In this document: piece after piece, positions 26,186 to 37,300 of the stretch | Numbering within the stretch: the first letter of the stretch is position 1 | Layout: every line of letters starts with the position of its first letter | Origin: Sphingobacteriales bacterium 44-15 | Lineage (GTDB): Bacteria; Bacteroidota; Bacteroidia; Chitinophagales; Chitinophagaceae | DNA: 64,000 nucleotides | Reading direction: 5' to 3' | Assembly: GCA_001899685.1 (NCBI GenBank) | Contig: MKWG01000006.1 | Coordinates: 181,319 to 245,318 of the forward strand | Notes under the pieces: model-generated | Database searches by the model: none | Told to the model about the DNA's origin: nothing | The model's input: only the letters and a program-made list of their open reading frames with translations | Program-made: the position numbers and the translations under genes

Positions 26186-27106
26186 TCAAACCCCCGCTAT
26201 CTTATCAGCGAGTAAACTAAGCAATACCACAGGCAAATAAATATAAGAGCTGAACATTACCCTCCTCGCCGCCTGCACGCTCATTTCCCTGTATAAACGT
26301 ATGCTCTGCCACAGCATGAAAAGGTTAGCGATCAAAACGATGATCAGGCTCACCATACCGCTGATATGCAATAACCAGGGAATTATTCCCACCGGCAGCA
26401 TCAGCAGCGAATATATCACCGCCTGAATAGCGGAATATTTCGTAGGCCCTGCAGTGGATGGCATCAGCTTGAATCCTGCCCTTGTATAGTCTTTATGCGC
26501 AACCCATGCAATAGCCCAGAAATGAGGGAATTGCCAGAGAAACTGAATAGCAAATAAAGCCCAGCCTCCCGCACTAAGCTCATCCGTTCCCGCTACCCAG
26601 CCGATAAGGCAGGGAAATGCACCGGGAACGGCGCCGACCAGCACAGATACAGAGCTTATTTTTTTGAGCGGCGTATATACAAAAGCATAAATAAACAAGC
26701 TCAGCGCTCCCAACATTGCTGCAAGCCAATTGAACCAATACCCCACGATAGCTATCCCGATAATTGCTGATAAAGCAGCAAAAGCAGTCGCTTCATTAGT
26801 GGTCATCTTTCCATTAGCTACCGGGCGCTTTGCTGTTCGCTTCATCATAGCGTCCGTATCCTTTTCTGCTATCTGGTTTATAGCATTTGCAGCACCGGTG
26901 ATCAGCAGTCCGCCTATAAATAATAAAAGAACTGATACGAGATTGAAAGTAATGCCCGGCGCCATCAGATAGCTGATCACACAGGAAAACACCACTGTAA
27001 AACTCAGCGTAAACTTTATCAGCAGCATGTAGTCTTTCAGCTTGTCAACAACTGCAAATGAAGCGGATTGCTGCAGCTTTTCATGCGTCTCCTCCATTAC
27101 TATCAA
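26186..27106 (-). CDS. ctaB: Protoheme IX farnesyltransferase (heme O synthase)
   Basis: CtaB/CyoE, a UbiA-type prenyltransferase, adds a farnesyl group to heme B to give heme O, the precursor of heme A for the oxidase in this operon. The 306-residue protein has eight or nine helices. The first Asp-rich motif reads NQIAEKDTDAMMKRTAKRP (about residues 76-94) and the second region VAHKDYTRAGFKLMP (about 200-214), both in the cytosolic loops where Mg-diphosphate binds. Its position between ctaD and the subunit III genes ties it to oxidase assembly. Heme A synthase (ctaA) is not in the window. Confidence 0.93.
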   Translation of the reverse strand: MIVMEETHEKLQQSASFAVVDKLKDYMLLIKFTLSFTVVFSCVISYLMAPGITFNLVSVLLLFIGGLLITGAANAINQIAEKDTDAMMKRTAKRPVANGKMTTNEATAFAALSAIIGIAIVGYWFNWLAAMLGALSLFIYAFVYTPLKKISSVSVLVGAVPGAFPCLIGWVAGTDELSAGGWALFAIQFLWQFPHFWAIAWVAHKDYTRAGFKLMPSTAGPTKYSAIQAVIYSLLMLPVGIIPWLLHISGMVSLIIVLIANLFMLWQSIRLYREMSVQAARRVMFSSYIYLPVVLLSLLADKIAGV

Positions 27107-27158
27107 AAAACTCTATTTAAAGAGAAACCGGTGCTTTATACACACCGCTTCCTTGTGT

Positions 27159-28967
27159 TTAATGCGATGTTTCGTCTTTTCCTACAGGTTCCGTCTGCGG
27201 AACAAAATCCCTGCCGTCTTTTCCATAATCATAAGCCCAGCGATGCACTTCCGGTATCTCACCGGGCCAGTTGCCATGTCCCGGGCGAATAGGTGTTGTC
27301 CATTCCAGAGTATTTGCTCCCCATGGATTTTTTGATGTTACTTTTCTGCCTTTGAAAATAGAGTAGAAAAAGTTGAACACAAACAGCAACTGCACCAGGA
27401 AAGATAAAATGGCTGCAAAGCTGATCACCCTGTTAAGCTCAACAAACTGCTTGAACGACTCCCATCCCGCATAGTCGTAATAACGCCTCGGCATACCGGC
27501 AAAGCCCTCGTAGTGCATAGGCCAGAAAATAACGTAAGCGCATACCAGCGTTACCCAGAAATGTATATACCCAAGCGTATTATTCATATATCGTCCATAC
27601 ATTTTAGGGAACCAGTGGTACACACCGGCAAACATTCCCATGAATGCAGATACACCCATTACGATATGAAAGTGGGCTATCACAAAATAAGTATCATGCA
27701 GGTGAAGATCCAGTGTTGAATTACCCAGGAAAATACCCGTCAACCCGCCTGAAATGAACATGCTTACAAAGCCAATGCTAAAAAGCATGCCGGGAGTAAA
27801 CCGTATACTACCCCGCCACAGCGTGGTAAGCCAGTTGAATACTTTAATGGCTGAAGGCACGGCTATCAACAAAGTCAGCAATACAAACACCGAGCCGAGG
27901 AAGGGATTCAGACCTGTTACAAACATGTGATGCGCCCATACCAGAAAGGCCAGCAGCGCAATGGCAAACATGGATGCGATCATGGCCATATATCCGAATA
28001 TCGGTTTGCGTGCATTGATAGACATTACCTCCGATACCAGTCCGAACGTGGGCAGGATAATGATATATACTTCCGGGTGTCCCAGGAACCAGAACAAATG
28101 CTGGTACAAAATGGGGCTTCCGCCTTCGTTAGGGAGTATCTTGGTGCCGCTTATTACGATATCAGACAGGTAGAAGCTGGTGCCCAGGTGCCTGTCGAAC
28201 AGGAGTAAAATGAACCCTGAGAACAATACCGGGAAAGAGAGAAGCCCGAGTATAGCTGTAAACAATAACGCCCAAACCGTCAGAGGCATACGGGTCATCG
28301 TCATACCCTTGGTACGCATGTTAAGAATGGTAGATATATAGTTCAATCCACCTAACAATGAAGACACGACGAACAATGCCAGGCTTACCAGCCAGAGGTC
28401 CATACCAATCTTTGATCCCTGGGATGCATCGCCAAGCGCGCTCAACGGAGGATATACCGTCCACCCGCCTGCCGCAGGTCCTGTTTGTACAAACAGAGAA
28501 GACATCAGGATCACACTGGCAACCACGAAAAACCAGTAAGAAAGCATGTTCAGAAAAGGAGAGGCCATATCCCTGGCTCCCACCTGGAAGGGGATCAGGA
28601 AATTAGCAAAAGTTCCTGTCAGCCCCGCCGTAAGCACAAAAAATATCAGGATGGTCCCGTGCATGGTACCTAATGCATAATAAAACTCGGGAGTGATCTT
28701 GCCATCCTTGGCCCAATGCCCGAAGATATCTTCCAGCCAAGGTAACTGCAGGTCGGGATAGCCCAACTGAAGCCGGAATAATACAGACATCAATCCGCCG
28801 ATGATTGCCCATATCATGCCCGTTATAAGGAACTGTTTGGCGATCATTTTGTGATCCTGGCTGAATACATACTTGGTGATAAAAGTCTCATGATGGTGGT
28901 GTGCTTCATGATGTTCATGAACTTCCTGTTCACTGACTCCGTGTTGTATTACAATTTCGTTGCTCAT
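27159..28967 (-). CDS. ctaD: Cytochrome c oxidase subunit I (aa3-type)
   Basis: Subunit I holds heme a and the heme a3-CuB centre where oxygen is reduced and protons are pumped. The 602-residue protein has about twelve core helices plus an extra N-terminal one. Landmark motifs are the heme a ligand His in GTMHGTILIFF, the CuB His-Tyr site HPEVYIIILPTFGLVSEV (about residue 290), the CuB histidines in WAHHMFV, and HDTYFVIAHFHIVMG with two further heme ligands. The glutamate of the proton channel lies in HPEVY, two residues before the Tyr that links to His. The His-rich N-terminus (VHEHHEAHHHHET) could bind metal. Confidence 0.96.
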   Translation of the reverse strand: MSNEIVIQHGVSEQEVHEHHEAHHHHETFITKYVFSQDHKMIAKQFLITGMIWAIIGGLMSVLFRLQLGYPDLQLPWLEDIFGHWAKDGKITPEFYYALGTMHGTILIFFVLTAGLTGTFANFLIPFQVGARDMASPFLNMLSYWFFVVASVILMSSLFVQTGPAAGGWTVYPPLSALGDASQGSKIGMDLWLVSLALFVVSSLLGGLNYISTILNMRTKGMTMTRMPLTVWALLFTAILGLLSFPVLFSGFILLLFDRHLGTSFYLSDIVISGTKILPNEGGSPILYQHLFWFLGHPEVYIIILPTFGLVSEVMSINARKPIFGYMAMIASMFAIALLAFLVWAHHMFVTGLNPFLGSVFVLLTLLIAVPSAIKVFNWLTTLWRGSIRFTPGMLFSIGFVSMFISGGLTGIFLGNSTLDLHLHDTYFVIAHFHIVMGVSAFMGMFAGVYHWFPKMYGRYMNNTLGYIHFWVTLVCAYVIFWPMHYEGFAGMPRRYYDYAGWESFKQFVELNRVISFAAILSFLVQLLFVFNFFYSIFKGRKVTSKNPWGANTLEWTTPIRPGHGNWPGEIPEVHRWAYDYGKDGRDFVPQTEPVGKDETSH

Positions 28968-29022
28968 CTCAAACTATTTTTTTGACCTGCAAACCAGGTC
29001 GGATTAAAAATTTTAACGACCG

Positions 29023-30102
29023 CTAATGCACAGCCACAGGCGCCTCCGCCGCTCCCTGTATCATGCCTGTTGCTTTTGATGTATCGGCTGCAGCCGGTAG
29101 CGGAGTGCTTCCTCCGTCAGGATGCGCTGCCAGGTACTGGGGCTTTTGCGAGGTGATCCATTTATCAAACTCCTCCTGTGTTTCCACAACAATTACGCCT
29201 CTCATAGAGTAATGCCCGGATCCGCACATCTGATCGCAGGATATCTCATACACAAAGTTTTCGTTCCCTGTGATCTTTTTCATTTGCTCCGTAGTATACT
29301 TCGGAGTAAACCACATGGTAGTGGGGGTACCGGGAACAGCATCCATTTTCAGCCTGAAATGCGCCAAACCTACATCATGGATCACATCCTGGGAACGAAT
29401 GACCAGCCTTACGGGCTTATTCACCACCAGATGAAGCTCTGAAGGATGGAGATCATCGCGGTTAGCCACATCATTCCAGTCCTGCCCAAGCGGGTTGCTC
29501 TTTGCGGGATCTATTAACTTATAATGCTGCCGGCCCAATACGCCGTCCTTACCTGGATAACGATATTCCCATCCAAACTGGTGTCCTGTAACTTCTACTT
29601 CCATCGCTTCTTTGGGAGCTTCTCCTGTTATACGATACCAGTAGTACAGACCAAATGATACCAACACAGTCAGCGCGATCGCAGGGACAACCGTCCACAG
29701 CAATTCCAGCTTGTTGTTGTGCGGGTAATAATGCGCTTTTCTTTTTTCAGAAGACTGGTAGCGGAAAGCAAACCAGAAAAGCAGTATCTGGGTAACAATA
29801 AATACAAAGCCTGTAATAGCAAGCGTGATCCACATCATGGTGTCAATATTCTCCCCATGATCAGATGCAGATGGAGCCCAAAGCAATGTTTTCTTGTATA
29901 ATAATTTGTTACACCACCAGGCTGCACTGAGTCCCAATATCAAAAATAGCAGCATCAAAAATCCATTGATACGGTTATTTTGTTCAAATGCTTTCTTTTC
30001 GCCTTTGAGCACAGATACATATTCGCTGGCCTTTGCGATCTGAAAAATCACAATGAATATGAGCACTACTATTATGACTACAAAATATTCCGTCCAGGTC
30101 AT
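29023..30102 (-). CDS. ctaC: Cytochrome c oxidase subunit II
   Basis: Subunit II takes electrons into the oxidase through the binuclear CuA site. The 359-residue protein has a membrane helix at the very N-terminus (residues 7-23) plus the usual two-helix hairpin (about 47-68 and 88-112), and then the cupredoxin domain. CuA ligands are visible in YEISCDQMCGSGHYSMRG (about residues 284-301: two Cys, His and Met). There is no CxxCH at the C-terminus, so the enzyme is of aa3 and not caa3 type, and electrons probably come directly from the ActE or ActA cytochromes. The last 25 residues are low-complexity. Confidence 0.95.
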   Translation of the reverse strand: MTWTEYFVVIIVVLIFIVIFQIAKASEYVSVLKGEKKAFEQNNRINGFLMLLFLILGLSAAWWCNKLLYKKTLLWAPSASDHGENIDTMMWITLAITGFVFIVTQILLFWFAFRYQSSEKRKAHYYPHNNKLELLWTVVPAIALTVLVSFGLYYWYRITGEAPKEAMEVEVTGHQFGWEYRYPGKDGVLGRQHYKLIDPAKSNPLGQDWNDVANRDDLHPSELHLVVNKPVRLVIRSQDVIHDVGLAHFRLKMDAVPGTPTTMWFTPKYTTEQMKKITGNENFVYEISCDQMCGSGHYSMRGVIVVETQEEFDKWITSQKPQYLAAHPDGGSTPLPAAADTSKATGMIQGAAEAPVAVH

Positions 30103-30158
30103 CTTATATTAAAATTATACTTTAATAATTTACTTGTATATCCTTTTCCTTATCCCAA

Positions 30159-31388
30159 TTATGTATGATGCATTACGCTTTCCTTGAGGTAAGGGTGATA
30201 CTTGGGTACCATTGGAGATCTTGACAAAGCCTTTCCTGTGAAAAACATGGTTATTCCTACAAACAATGCTAAGGTACCCCATTCAAACCAACCTATGCTA
30301 TAATGTTCTCCCAATGTTCCCGGCATTACCATCTGGTAAAAGTCAAGCCAGTGACCGAGGATCAATGCCACAGACATAAAGGTCATTATAGAATAACTTC
30401 TCTTGGATCCTCTCGTCATCAATATTAAGATCGGTGCAATGAAATTCACACAGAAGTTTATCCAGAAAATAGGCTTATATACTCCCTGGAGACGCACTTT
30501 AAAATAGATAGTTTCCTCGGGAATATTACCATACCAGATCAGCATAAACTGGGCAAACCAGAGATATGTCCAGAAAATGGAGAAGGCAAAAATATACTTA
30601 CCCACATCCTGCAGGTGTTCGGCAGTAGTATATTCAAGATATTTATGATTCTTTAAAAACACGATAAATAAAGCGATCAATGCAAGTCCGCCTACGAATG
30701 TGCTCCCAAAAGTATACCAGCTATACATGGTAGAATACCAGTGGGCATCAATGCTCATTAGCCAGAACCACGGAATAGTAGAGCCTACGGTCAGCGCAAA
30801 AAACACGATAAACAACCCTGCCCATATTGTGTTGATCCATATATATTTACGGGCCTGCTCCCCGCTCATCGGCTGATCATCTGCTTCGCGGGAGAGCTTA
30901 CGCATTTTTGCTCCGGTATAAGACCAGACAAACAATGTAATGATCGTCCAGACAAAAAAGAACGTGGGATTAAGAAACCCGCTTTTCCAGGTAAGTATCT
31001 TATCGCCGGCAACCGCATTTTTATCTATCCAGTGATATACATGGGTCTGTCCTCCCATAATGATGCCGATAAACACAAGCAGGGTGATCACAGAAAATAC
31101 CGGCACCAGGGTAGAGATAGCCTCGGGAATACGTCTGAATGCTGTCTGCCATGCGCTATGCCCGAGGGTATTTGCACAAATGAAGAACATACATGCATTA
31201 CAGATCAATAAGAAAAAAACGCTGTTCTGAAGCAGCACTGCCCAGAAGCGGGTGCGGGCATGCTCATCACTGCTAAATCCAAGAAAGATCAATCCCGCAA
31301 TAAAAGCTGCTATTCCTACAGCCAATAGCCCGTAAGTCCACTTTTTATACCCGACCGGAATCTCAAATTGTTGCTTAATCATCCTCAA
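30159..31388 (-). CDS. actF: Alternative complex III subunit ActF (quinol:cytochrome c oxidoreductase)
   Basis: ActF is a ten-helix integral membrane protein related to NrfD/ActC and belongs to alternative complex III, which oxidises menaquinol and passes electrons to cytochrome c. The 409-residue sequence has the expected helix count, with conserved charged and aromatic residues inside helices (for example LMSIDAHWYSTMYSWYTFGS, about residue 200, and WTYLWFAQFMLIWYGN, about 285). It follows actE by 26 bp and precedes the oxidase genes, as in other Bacteroidota where the two complexes form a supercomplex. Confidence 0.92.
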   Translation of the reverse strand: MRMIKQQFEIPVGYKKWTYGLLAVGIAAFIAGLIFLGFSSDEHARTRFWAVLLQNSVFFLLICNACMFFICANTLGHSAWQTAFRRIPEAISTLVPVFSVITLLVFIGIIMGGQTHVYHWIDKNAVAGDKILTWKSGFLNPTFFFVWTIITLFVWSYTGAKMRKLSREADDQPMSGEQARKYIWINTIWAGLFIVFFALTVGSTIPWFWLMSIDAHWYSTMYSWYTFGSTFVGGLALIALFIVFLKNHKYLEYTTAEHLQDVGKYIFAFSIFWTYLWFAQFMLIWYGNIPEETIYFKVRLQGVYKPIFWINFCVNFIAPILILMTRGSKRSYSIMTFMSVALILGHWLDFYQMVMPGTLGEHYSIGWFEWGTLALFVGITMFFTGKALSRSPMVPKYHPYLKESVMHHT

Positions 31389-31414
31389 TTTGTTTTTATA
31401 GATATAAATCTGTT

Positions 31415-32032
31415 TTATTTTTTAGCAGTGCTGTCAGTTGCAGGTGCAGCAGCAGGTTTTCCTGTTTTTGATTTAATATAATGTACCACCATCCAGCGCT
31501 GCTTGTCGCTAAGCTGTGATGCATAGCTTCCCATTTTATTTTTTCCGTAAGTCATGGTATAGTACAGTTGCCCGTCTCCCTGGCTTACTATTTCCGGCTC
31601 TGTCAGGTTTTTAGGTGCGGCGGGAAAAGGTCCGTCCCCGCCTTTCCACAAAGGCCCGTTACCGTCAAGCTTGGATCCGTGACATATACCGCAATAGACA
31701 AGATACAATCTCTCTGCTTCTTTCATCTGTGCCGAATCAAGAGCGGGGAGGGGATTTGAGATGAATCTCGCCTTACCATGATTGGTAGTATCGCCGGGAG
31801 CATCCTCTGCAATAGGAAAAGGCGGCAACTGGTCTCTTGAAATAGTACCGGCTACAGGCGTCCTGTTGGTCTGCTTATCGGGAAAGATATCATTCTCAGA
31901 ATAGGTTTCATAAGCTCTGCTGTATGCCATATCCGGCATATATACTCTTCCGGGTTTGCTGCTGTCACTGCAGCTTGCCACTGCAATAGTGATCACAAGA
32001 ACAACAGATGATATGACTGATATTTTTTTCAT
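31415..32032 (-). CDS. actE: Alternative complex III subunit ActE (monoheme cytochrome c lipoprotein)
   Basis: The 205-residue precursor has a lipoprotein signal peptide with the lipobox cysteine in ITIAVASCSDSS (residue 21). One heme motif, CGICHG, lies at about residue 113, with MTYGKNKMGSYA providing a Met ligand (about residues 160-170). The protein should sit on the periplasmic face of the complex and hand electrons to the oxidase. The C-terminal 15 residues are Ala/Thr-rich and probably disordered. Confidence 0.92.
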   Translation of the reverse strand: MKKISVISSVVLVITIAVASCSDSSKPGRVYMPDMAYSRAYETYSENDIFPDKQTNRTPVAGTISRDQLPPFPIAEDAPGDTTNHGKARFISNPLPALDSAQMKEAERLYLVYCGICHGSKLDGNGPLWKGGDGPFPAAPKNLTEPEIVSQGDGQLYYTMTYGKNKMGSYASQLSDKQRWMVVHYIKSKTGKPAAAPATDSTAKK

Positions 32033-32111
32033 TCTTTATTTATATCTTTTCGGTGAATGGATCTTACCGGATCGTTATTGGCAAATTATCCAAACGTTCC
32101 AATTAATTTTA

Positions 32112-32705
32112 TTAAGCAGTAATAGTTTCCGTCTTCGATTCAAACAATTTCCTGTCCATATCATAACGCCCTATCCACCATCCTGTTTCCGCTACCTGCA
32201 TATTTACTTCTATAGCTCCCGCTGCTTTCAGAAACGCTTCCGTTTCCTGAAGGTTTGTTTTTGAGGTGCATTCTATCACCATTACAAAAAGATCATCCGT
32301 AGCACGCTTATGGAAATGATGTTTTTTCACAAAAGGCGCGATCTGGCACAAATAACAAAAAGTAAGCACCATACCTACCGCAGAAAACAGCACTGTCAGC
32401 TCAAATATGATAGGGATCCATGCCGGCAGCGAGAAGTGAGGTTTTCCACCGTAATTCTGGACCCAGTCTTTGGTAAGCACCCAGCTTATAAAAGACAGGG
32501 CAGTGGTAGTGCCTGTGAGCCCATAGATAAAGCCTGCTGTATGCAACCGGGTTTCCCTGAGACCCAGCGCCGCGTCTAACCCATGTACGGGGAACGGAGT
32601 ATATACATCATGGATCTTATACCCTGCCTTACGCACTTTTTTAACCGCGGGGAAAAGCACAGCTTCATCATCAAAACAACCGACAACAAATTTTTTTATG
32701 TTCAT
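32112..32705 (-). CDS. actD: Alternative complex III subunit ActD (DUF3341)
   Basis: DUF3341 proteins are the ActD subunit of alternative complex III. This one has 197 residues: an N-terminal soluble part with the family pattern VVGCFDDEAVLFPAVKKVR and YKIHDVYTPFPVHGLDAALG, two membrane helices (about 58-80 and 93-115), and a C-terminal soluble domain. It has no cofactor motif, so it is taken to be structural. It lies between actC and actE, which is the standard order. Confidence 0.93.
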   Translation of the reverse strand: MNIKKFVVGCFDDEAVLFPAVKKVRKAGYKIHDVYTPFPVHGLDAALGLRETRLHTAGFIYGLTGTTTALSFISWVLTKDWVQNYGGKPHFSLPAWIPIIFELTVLFSAVGMVLTFCYLCQIAPFVKKHHFHKRATDDLFVMVIECTSKTNLQETEAFLKAAGAIEVNMQVAETGWWIGRYDMDRKLFESKTETITA

Positions 32706-32785
32706 AACCTTAAACCTCTGGGTTTTTTAAGGTGAAATAATGTTTCTATATATTTTTCTTTGACACCACTTCAATCATCTGTTAT

Positions 32786-34234
32786 TTAGTGATGATCACC
32801 GTGATGTGTCTTTGCATAAAATTCTTCAACACTAAGATTTTCCAGGTCAGCCATTTTAGCCTTATAGCTTTCTCCTGAAGTTTTCAGCACATGCTTGATC
32901 TCCGCAATAGCTATCACAGGGAAATATTTTGAGAAAAGGAAATAACAGGTGAAAAATAACCCGAATGTTCCCAGGTAAAAACCAATTTCAAATATGGTAG
33001 GTCTGTAATACATCGTCCAGGAAGAAGGAAGATAATCCCTGTAGATAGAAGTCACGATGATCACGAACCGCTCAAACCACATACCTATATTAACTATTAT
33101 GCTCATGAAAAAGGTAAACCCGATATTCCTTCTCAGCTTTTGAAACCAGAAGAGCTGCGGAGATACCACATTGCAGGTCATCATTATCCAATAGCTCCAT
33201 CCGTATGGACCGGCTAACCTGTATTTGAAGAAGGCATCATATTCATAAGGGTTGGCGCCATACCATGCTATGAACAGCTCGGTCAGGTAGGCGCATCCCA
33301 CAATAGAGCCGGTGAGCACAATTACCTTGTTCATTGCTTCTATATGGCCTAACGTAATATAATCCTGCAGGTTCATTACACGGCGCGTGATCAGCATCAG
33401 CGTCTGCACCATTGCAAAACCTGAGAACACCGCACCCGCAACAAAATAAGGAGGGAAGATCGTGGTATGCCAGCCCGGTACTACCGATGTGGCAAAGTCG
33501 AAAGATACTATAGTGTGCACGGAAAGCACCAGCGGAGTACTCAGACCGGCAAGCACCAGCGACAGGCTCTCGTGGCGCTGCCAGTGCTTGGTGGAACCGC
33601 TCCAGCCAAATGAAGCAACACCATAGAACAGCTTTCTCAGTTTTGTTTTAGCGCGGTCCCTGATGGTAGCAAGATCGGGGAGCAACCCGGAGTACCAGAA
33701 TAATAATGATACGGTGAAATAAGTAGATATCGCAAATACGTCCCACAGCAGCGGCGAGTTGAAGTTGGGCCATAAGGCGCCACGGGTATTGGGGTAAGGC
33801 ATTACGAAGAAAGCCATCCACACCCTTCCCATATGCCAGATAGGGAACTGCCCCGCACACATTACCGCAAATATGGTCATTGCTTCAGCCGCCCTGTTCA
33901 CACCGGTTCTCCATCCCTGGCGGAACAACAGCAGGATAGCCGAAATAAGCGTACCCGCATGACCAATACCTACCCACCATACGAAGTTGGTGATATCCCA
34001 ACCCCAGCCAACGGTCTTACCCAGGTTCCACTGCCCGATACCATAGGTTACATCCCTGTATATGGAATACACTCCAAACAACAATAGCGCTACTGAAATG
34101 TAAAACCCGATATACCACAACCGGGAAGGTTTGGCTTCAATAGTGTACACAATATCTTCCGTAACGTCGTTGTAGGTTTTTGTGCCATCAACCAATGGTT
34201 CCCTGACGAAAGATTCGTATTTGATCAAACTCAT
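32786..34234 (-). CDS. actC: Alternative complex III subunit ActC (NrfD-like)
   Basis: ActC is an NrfD/PsrC-type membrane protein with about ten helices and provides a quinol-binding site next to the iron-sulfur subunit. The 482-residue protein contains the family hallmarks VGIGHAGTLISAILLLFRQGWR (about residue 88, trimmed by me to the core GIGHAG) and HTTIFPPYFVAGAVFSGFAM around residue 255. His and Asp or Glu residues within helices suggest a proton path. The His/Asp-rich C-terminus (AKTHHGDHH) is unusual but common at ends of operon-mates here. Confidence 0.93.
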   Translation of the reverse strand: MSLIKYESFVREPLVDGTKTYNDVTEDIVYTIEAKPSRLWYIGFYISVALLLFGVYSIYRDVTYGIGQWNLGKTVGWGWDITNFVWWVGIGHAGTLISAILLLFRQGWRTGVNRAAEAMTIFAVMCAGQFPIWHMGRVWMAFFVMPYPNTRGALWPNFNSPLLWDVFAISTYFTVSLLFWYSGLLPDLATIRDRAKTKLRKLFYGVASFGWSGSTKHWQRHESLSLVLAGLSTPLVLSVHTIVSFDFATSVVPGWHTTIFPPYFVAGAVFSGFAMVQTLMLITRRVMNLQDYITLGHIEAMNKVIVLTGSIVGCAYLTELFIAWYGANPYEYDAFFKYRLAGPYGWSYWIMMTCNVVSPQLFWFQKLRRNIGFTFFMSIIVNIGMWFERFVIIVTSIYRDYLPSSWTMYYRPTIFEIGFYLGTFGLFFTCYFLFSKYFPVIAIAEIKHVLKTSGESYKAKMADLENLSVEEFYAKTHHGDHH

Positions 34235-34323
34235 TTCTAAGTTGTTTTTCCTGTATTCCTTTCAGAACACTTTTTATAATTGATAATTCTGCTGTTTATT
34301 TTTTATTTCACATTCCTGAAATA

Positions 34324-37300
34324 TCAGTGATGCGCTTCTTCCTTTATTTCGGTCGCGCCATGCTCCTCTTCTTTCACCCCTACAGGACGGTCAGTATTCC
34401 TGATCTTGGCTAGGTAACTTATATTCGGCAGCACATGTATATGCTCCAGAGCATAGTAAGTGCGATGGTTCTGCTCTTCAGTCCTGAGCTTATATACCCT
34501 GCTTTCTTTGTCGTTCACATTCCCGAATACAATAGCCCCGGTTGAGCAGGCCTGCATACAGGCTGTTTTTACATTTCTTATTTCAGACGGATCCTGCGAT
34601 TTCTTTGCTTTCAGCTTGGCATCCTGCAGGCGCTGCACACAGAAGGAGCATTTTTCGATAACCCCACGTGAACGAACCGTTACATCAGGATTTAATACCA
34701 TCCTTGTAAGATCATCATTCATCTGGGCTACCACAGGATCAAGACCTCCCACCACGCCAAACTGCTGGTTGTCAGGAAAGCTGTCTGCTCCCGTATAATC
34801 CGCCCAGTTAAAGCGACGCACTTTGAACGGGCAGTTGTTGGCGCAATACCTGGTCCCGATACAGCGATTATAAGCCATCTGGTTCAGTCCTTCAGAACTA
34901 TGGTTGGTAGCCGACACGGGGCATACATTTTCACAGGGTGCATTATCACAATGCTGGCAAAGCATCGGCATAAATACCACGTTCAGGTCGTCGCCCTCTG
35001 TTTTATCCCTGTAAGAAGCATAATACCTGTCGATCCTCAGCCAGTGCATATCATGGTAACGCTTCACCTCGCTCTTGCCAACCACCGGCACATTATTTTC
35101 TGCCGTACACGCGATGGTGCATGCGCCGCAACCTGTACAGGCATTCAGGTCAATGCTCATCCCCCAGTGCGCGCCGGGAGACTCATAGTTGGGATACATA
35201 GTAGCTTCTGCCCTGAAATCGCCGGTGTGCTTTGCAAAATCTTCCGCAAGCTCTTCGCGGTAATGAGGAACAGCTTCAGGATTCTTCCTGAAATCTGCCA
35301 GGGTATATTCCCTCACCACTTCCACACGACCCTCATACTGGTTGTGCGTTTGAGTATAGGCAATATCGTAAGTATCACCGGTATTTTTATAGCCGGTCAC
35401 ATCGGTTGAATAATAGGAACGGGTAGCGCCCTTGCCATTCACCAGCGGATAAGCATTATAGCCCACATTCGCTCCTGCCAGACCTACGCCCTCTCCCCTG
35501 CCATAACCAACTGCCAGTGCAATCACTTTGGGATGCATGCCTGCAATAGCCAGTATGGGCAGCTTAACCGGCTTGCCGTTGATGGTGAATTCTACCACAG
35601 GCTTTTTATATTCCACTTCGTACTTGTCATTGAGCTCAATGCCCAGCTCTTTTGCCATTGCATAAGAGATCATTACATAGTTATCCCATGTAGCCCTGCT
35701 GATGGGGTCGGGCATTTCCTGCAACCAGGGATTATTGGCGGTAGCGCCGCTGCCTATAGAAACTTTCTGGTACAATATCAGCTCCGCATTGCTGCCGCTC
35801 TTTACAGAAGCCACTTTAGCCGCAGCATCAGCCACAGCAGCGCCATTGTACGGAAGAGAGGCAAAGCTTACCTCAGCAGGTTCAACCACACCGCTTTGCA
35901 AAGCAGCATCAAACGCCATTTGACCGCCCAGCTTTTCTACCCAGTATTTCTTAAAATATTCGTCGTAGTCAGTATTGCTGCCGCTCCATTTCAGAAGAGA
36001 GGTCTGGAAAGGTCTTGTAGAGAAGAGGTGCTCAATAGTAGGCTGCATAAGACCATAAAAGCCCACTCTTGCCTCCGCATCGCCCCAGCTTTCAAGATAA
36101 TGAGGGTGGGGGATGATATATTTACAAAGCACTGAAGTTTCATCAGCCCTGTCATTAAATGATACCGAAAGCTTAACTTTTTGCAAGCCGCTGATAAAAC
36201 CCGCCGCATCCTGATAATTGTAAGCAGGGTTTGCTTCATATATCAGCAGGCTGCTCACCTGCCCGCTGTTCATATCCTTCACCAGTTGGTCCATCTCGCC
36301 GTCAATGCCCTGGCGTATCTGCACCGGGGCTGCCCAGTTGATGGTAACACCATTGGCGCCAAGTAACTCGTTGATCGCATTCACCAGCACCTGTACATCC
36401 GGATCATTGCTGCCACATACTACGAGAGCCGCTCCTTTGTTAGCGCCCAGCATAGAAGCTGCCATATCAATACCTTTCTTCACTTTTTCATCCGCGATAG
36501 CGGGAGCAGCAACGCCCCCTCCAAGCTTAGCCAGCAGGTTAAGCACTATAGCGCCGGTTTCGGAAGGGCGGGTAAGAAAACGGTCGTCAGCATTGGCGCC
36601 CGTGAGGCTAAGCACTCCTTCAAACTGGATATGCTTGCTCATTTCAGGATTCTTCTGGTTGATCTTGCGACCCGAAGCATACTGGCTTGCATATTCTTCG
36701 CTGCTGAGCCATGTACCCAGGAAATCCGCGTCTATGCTTACTATTACCTTTGCTTTATCAAAACGATAGGAAGGCAATGTTCTTTTACCATAAGATCTTT
36801 CGTTAGCCAATAACAACCCGCTATAAGAAATGGCATCGTATTGCACATGACGTCCCCCGGGATATTTGGCAAGAAACTCAGCAATTACCTGCTTGGTGGT
36901 AGGAGAAGTAATAGTAGAAGTGAGCAATACAGGCGTAGTTCCGGAAAGCTCACCTGCGATCTTTTTATCCAGTGCTTCAGACAGCTGAAGCTCTTTAAGC
37001 TCTTTATTCACTACTTCTGCAGGCCATCTCAGGCGCGCGGTATCATACAGGTCGAGCACTGAAGACTGCACACGTGCAGAAGTGCCTTCGCCTTTCATAT
37101 TCAGGAACGAATGATCATTCCCTTCAATTTTAATAGGGCGCCCGTCTCTTACCTTGGCCACCACCGGCACCGCATCTCCTTCTGCAACATAAGTGGTAGC
37201 ATAGTACTGTGCAACACCGGGAGAAAGATTTTCAGGCTTATTGAGGTACGGAATGCTTTTTCTTACCGGCGCTTCACAGCCGGCAGCTACGGCAGCCGCA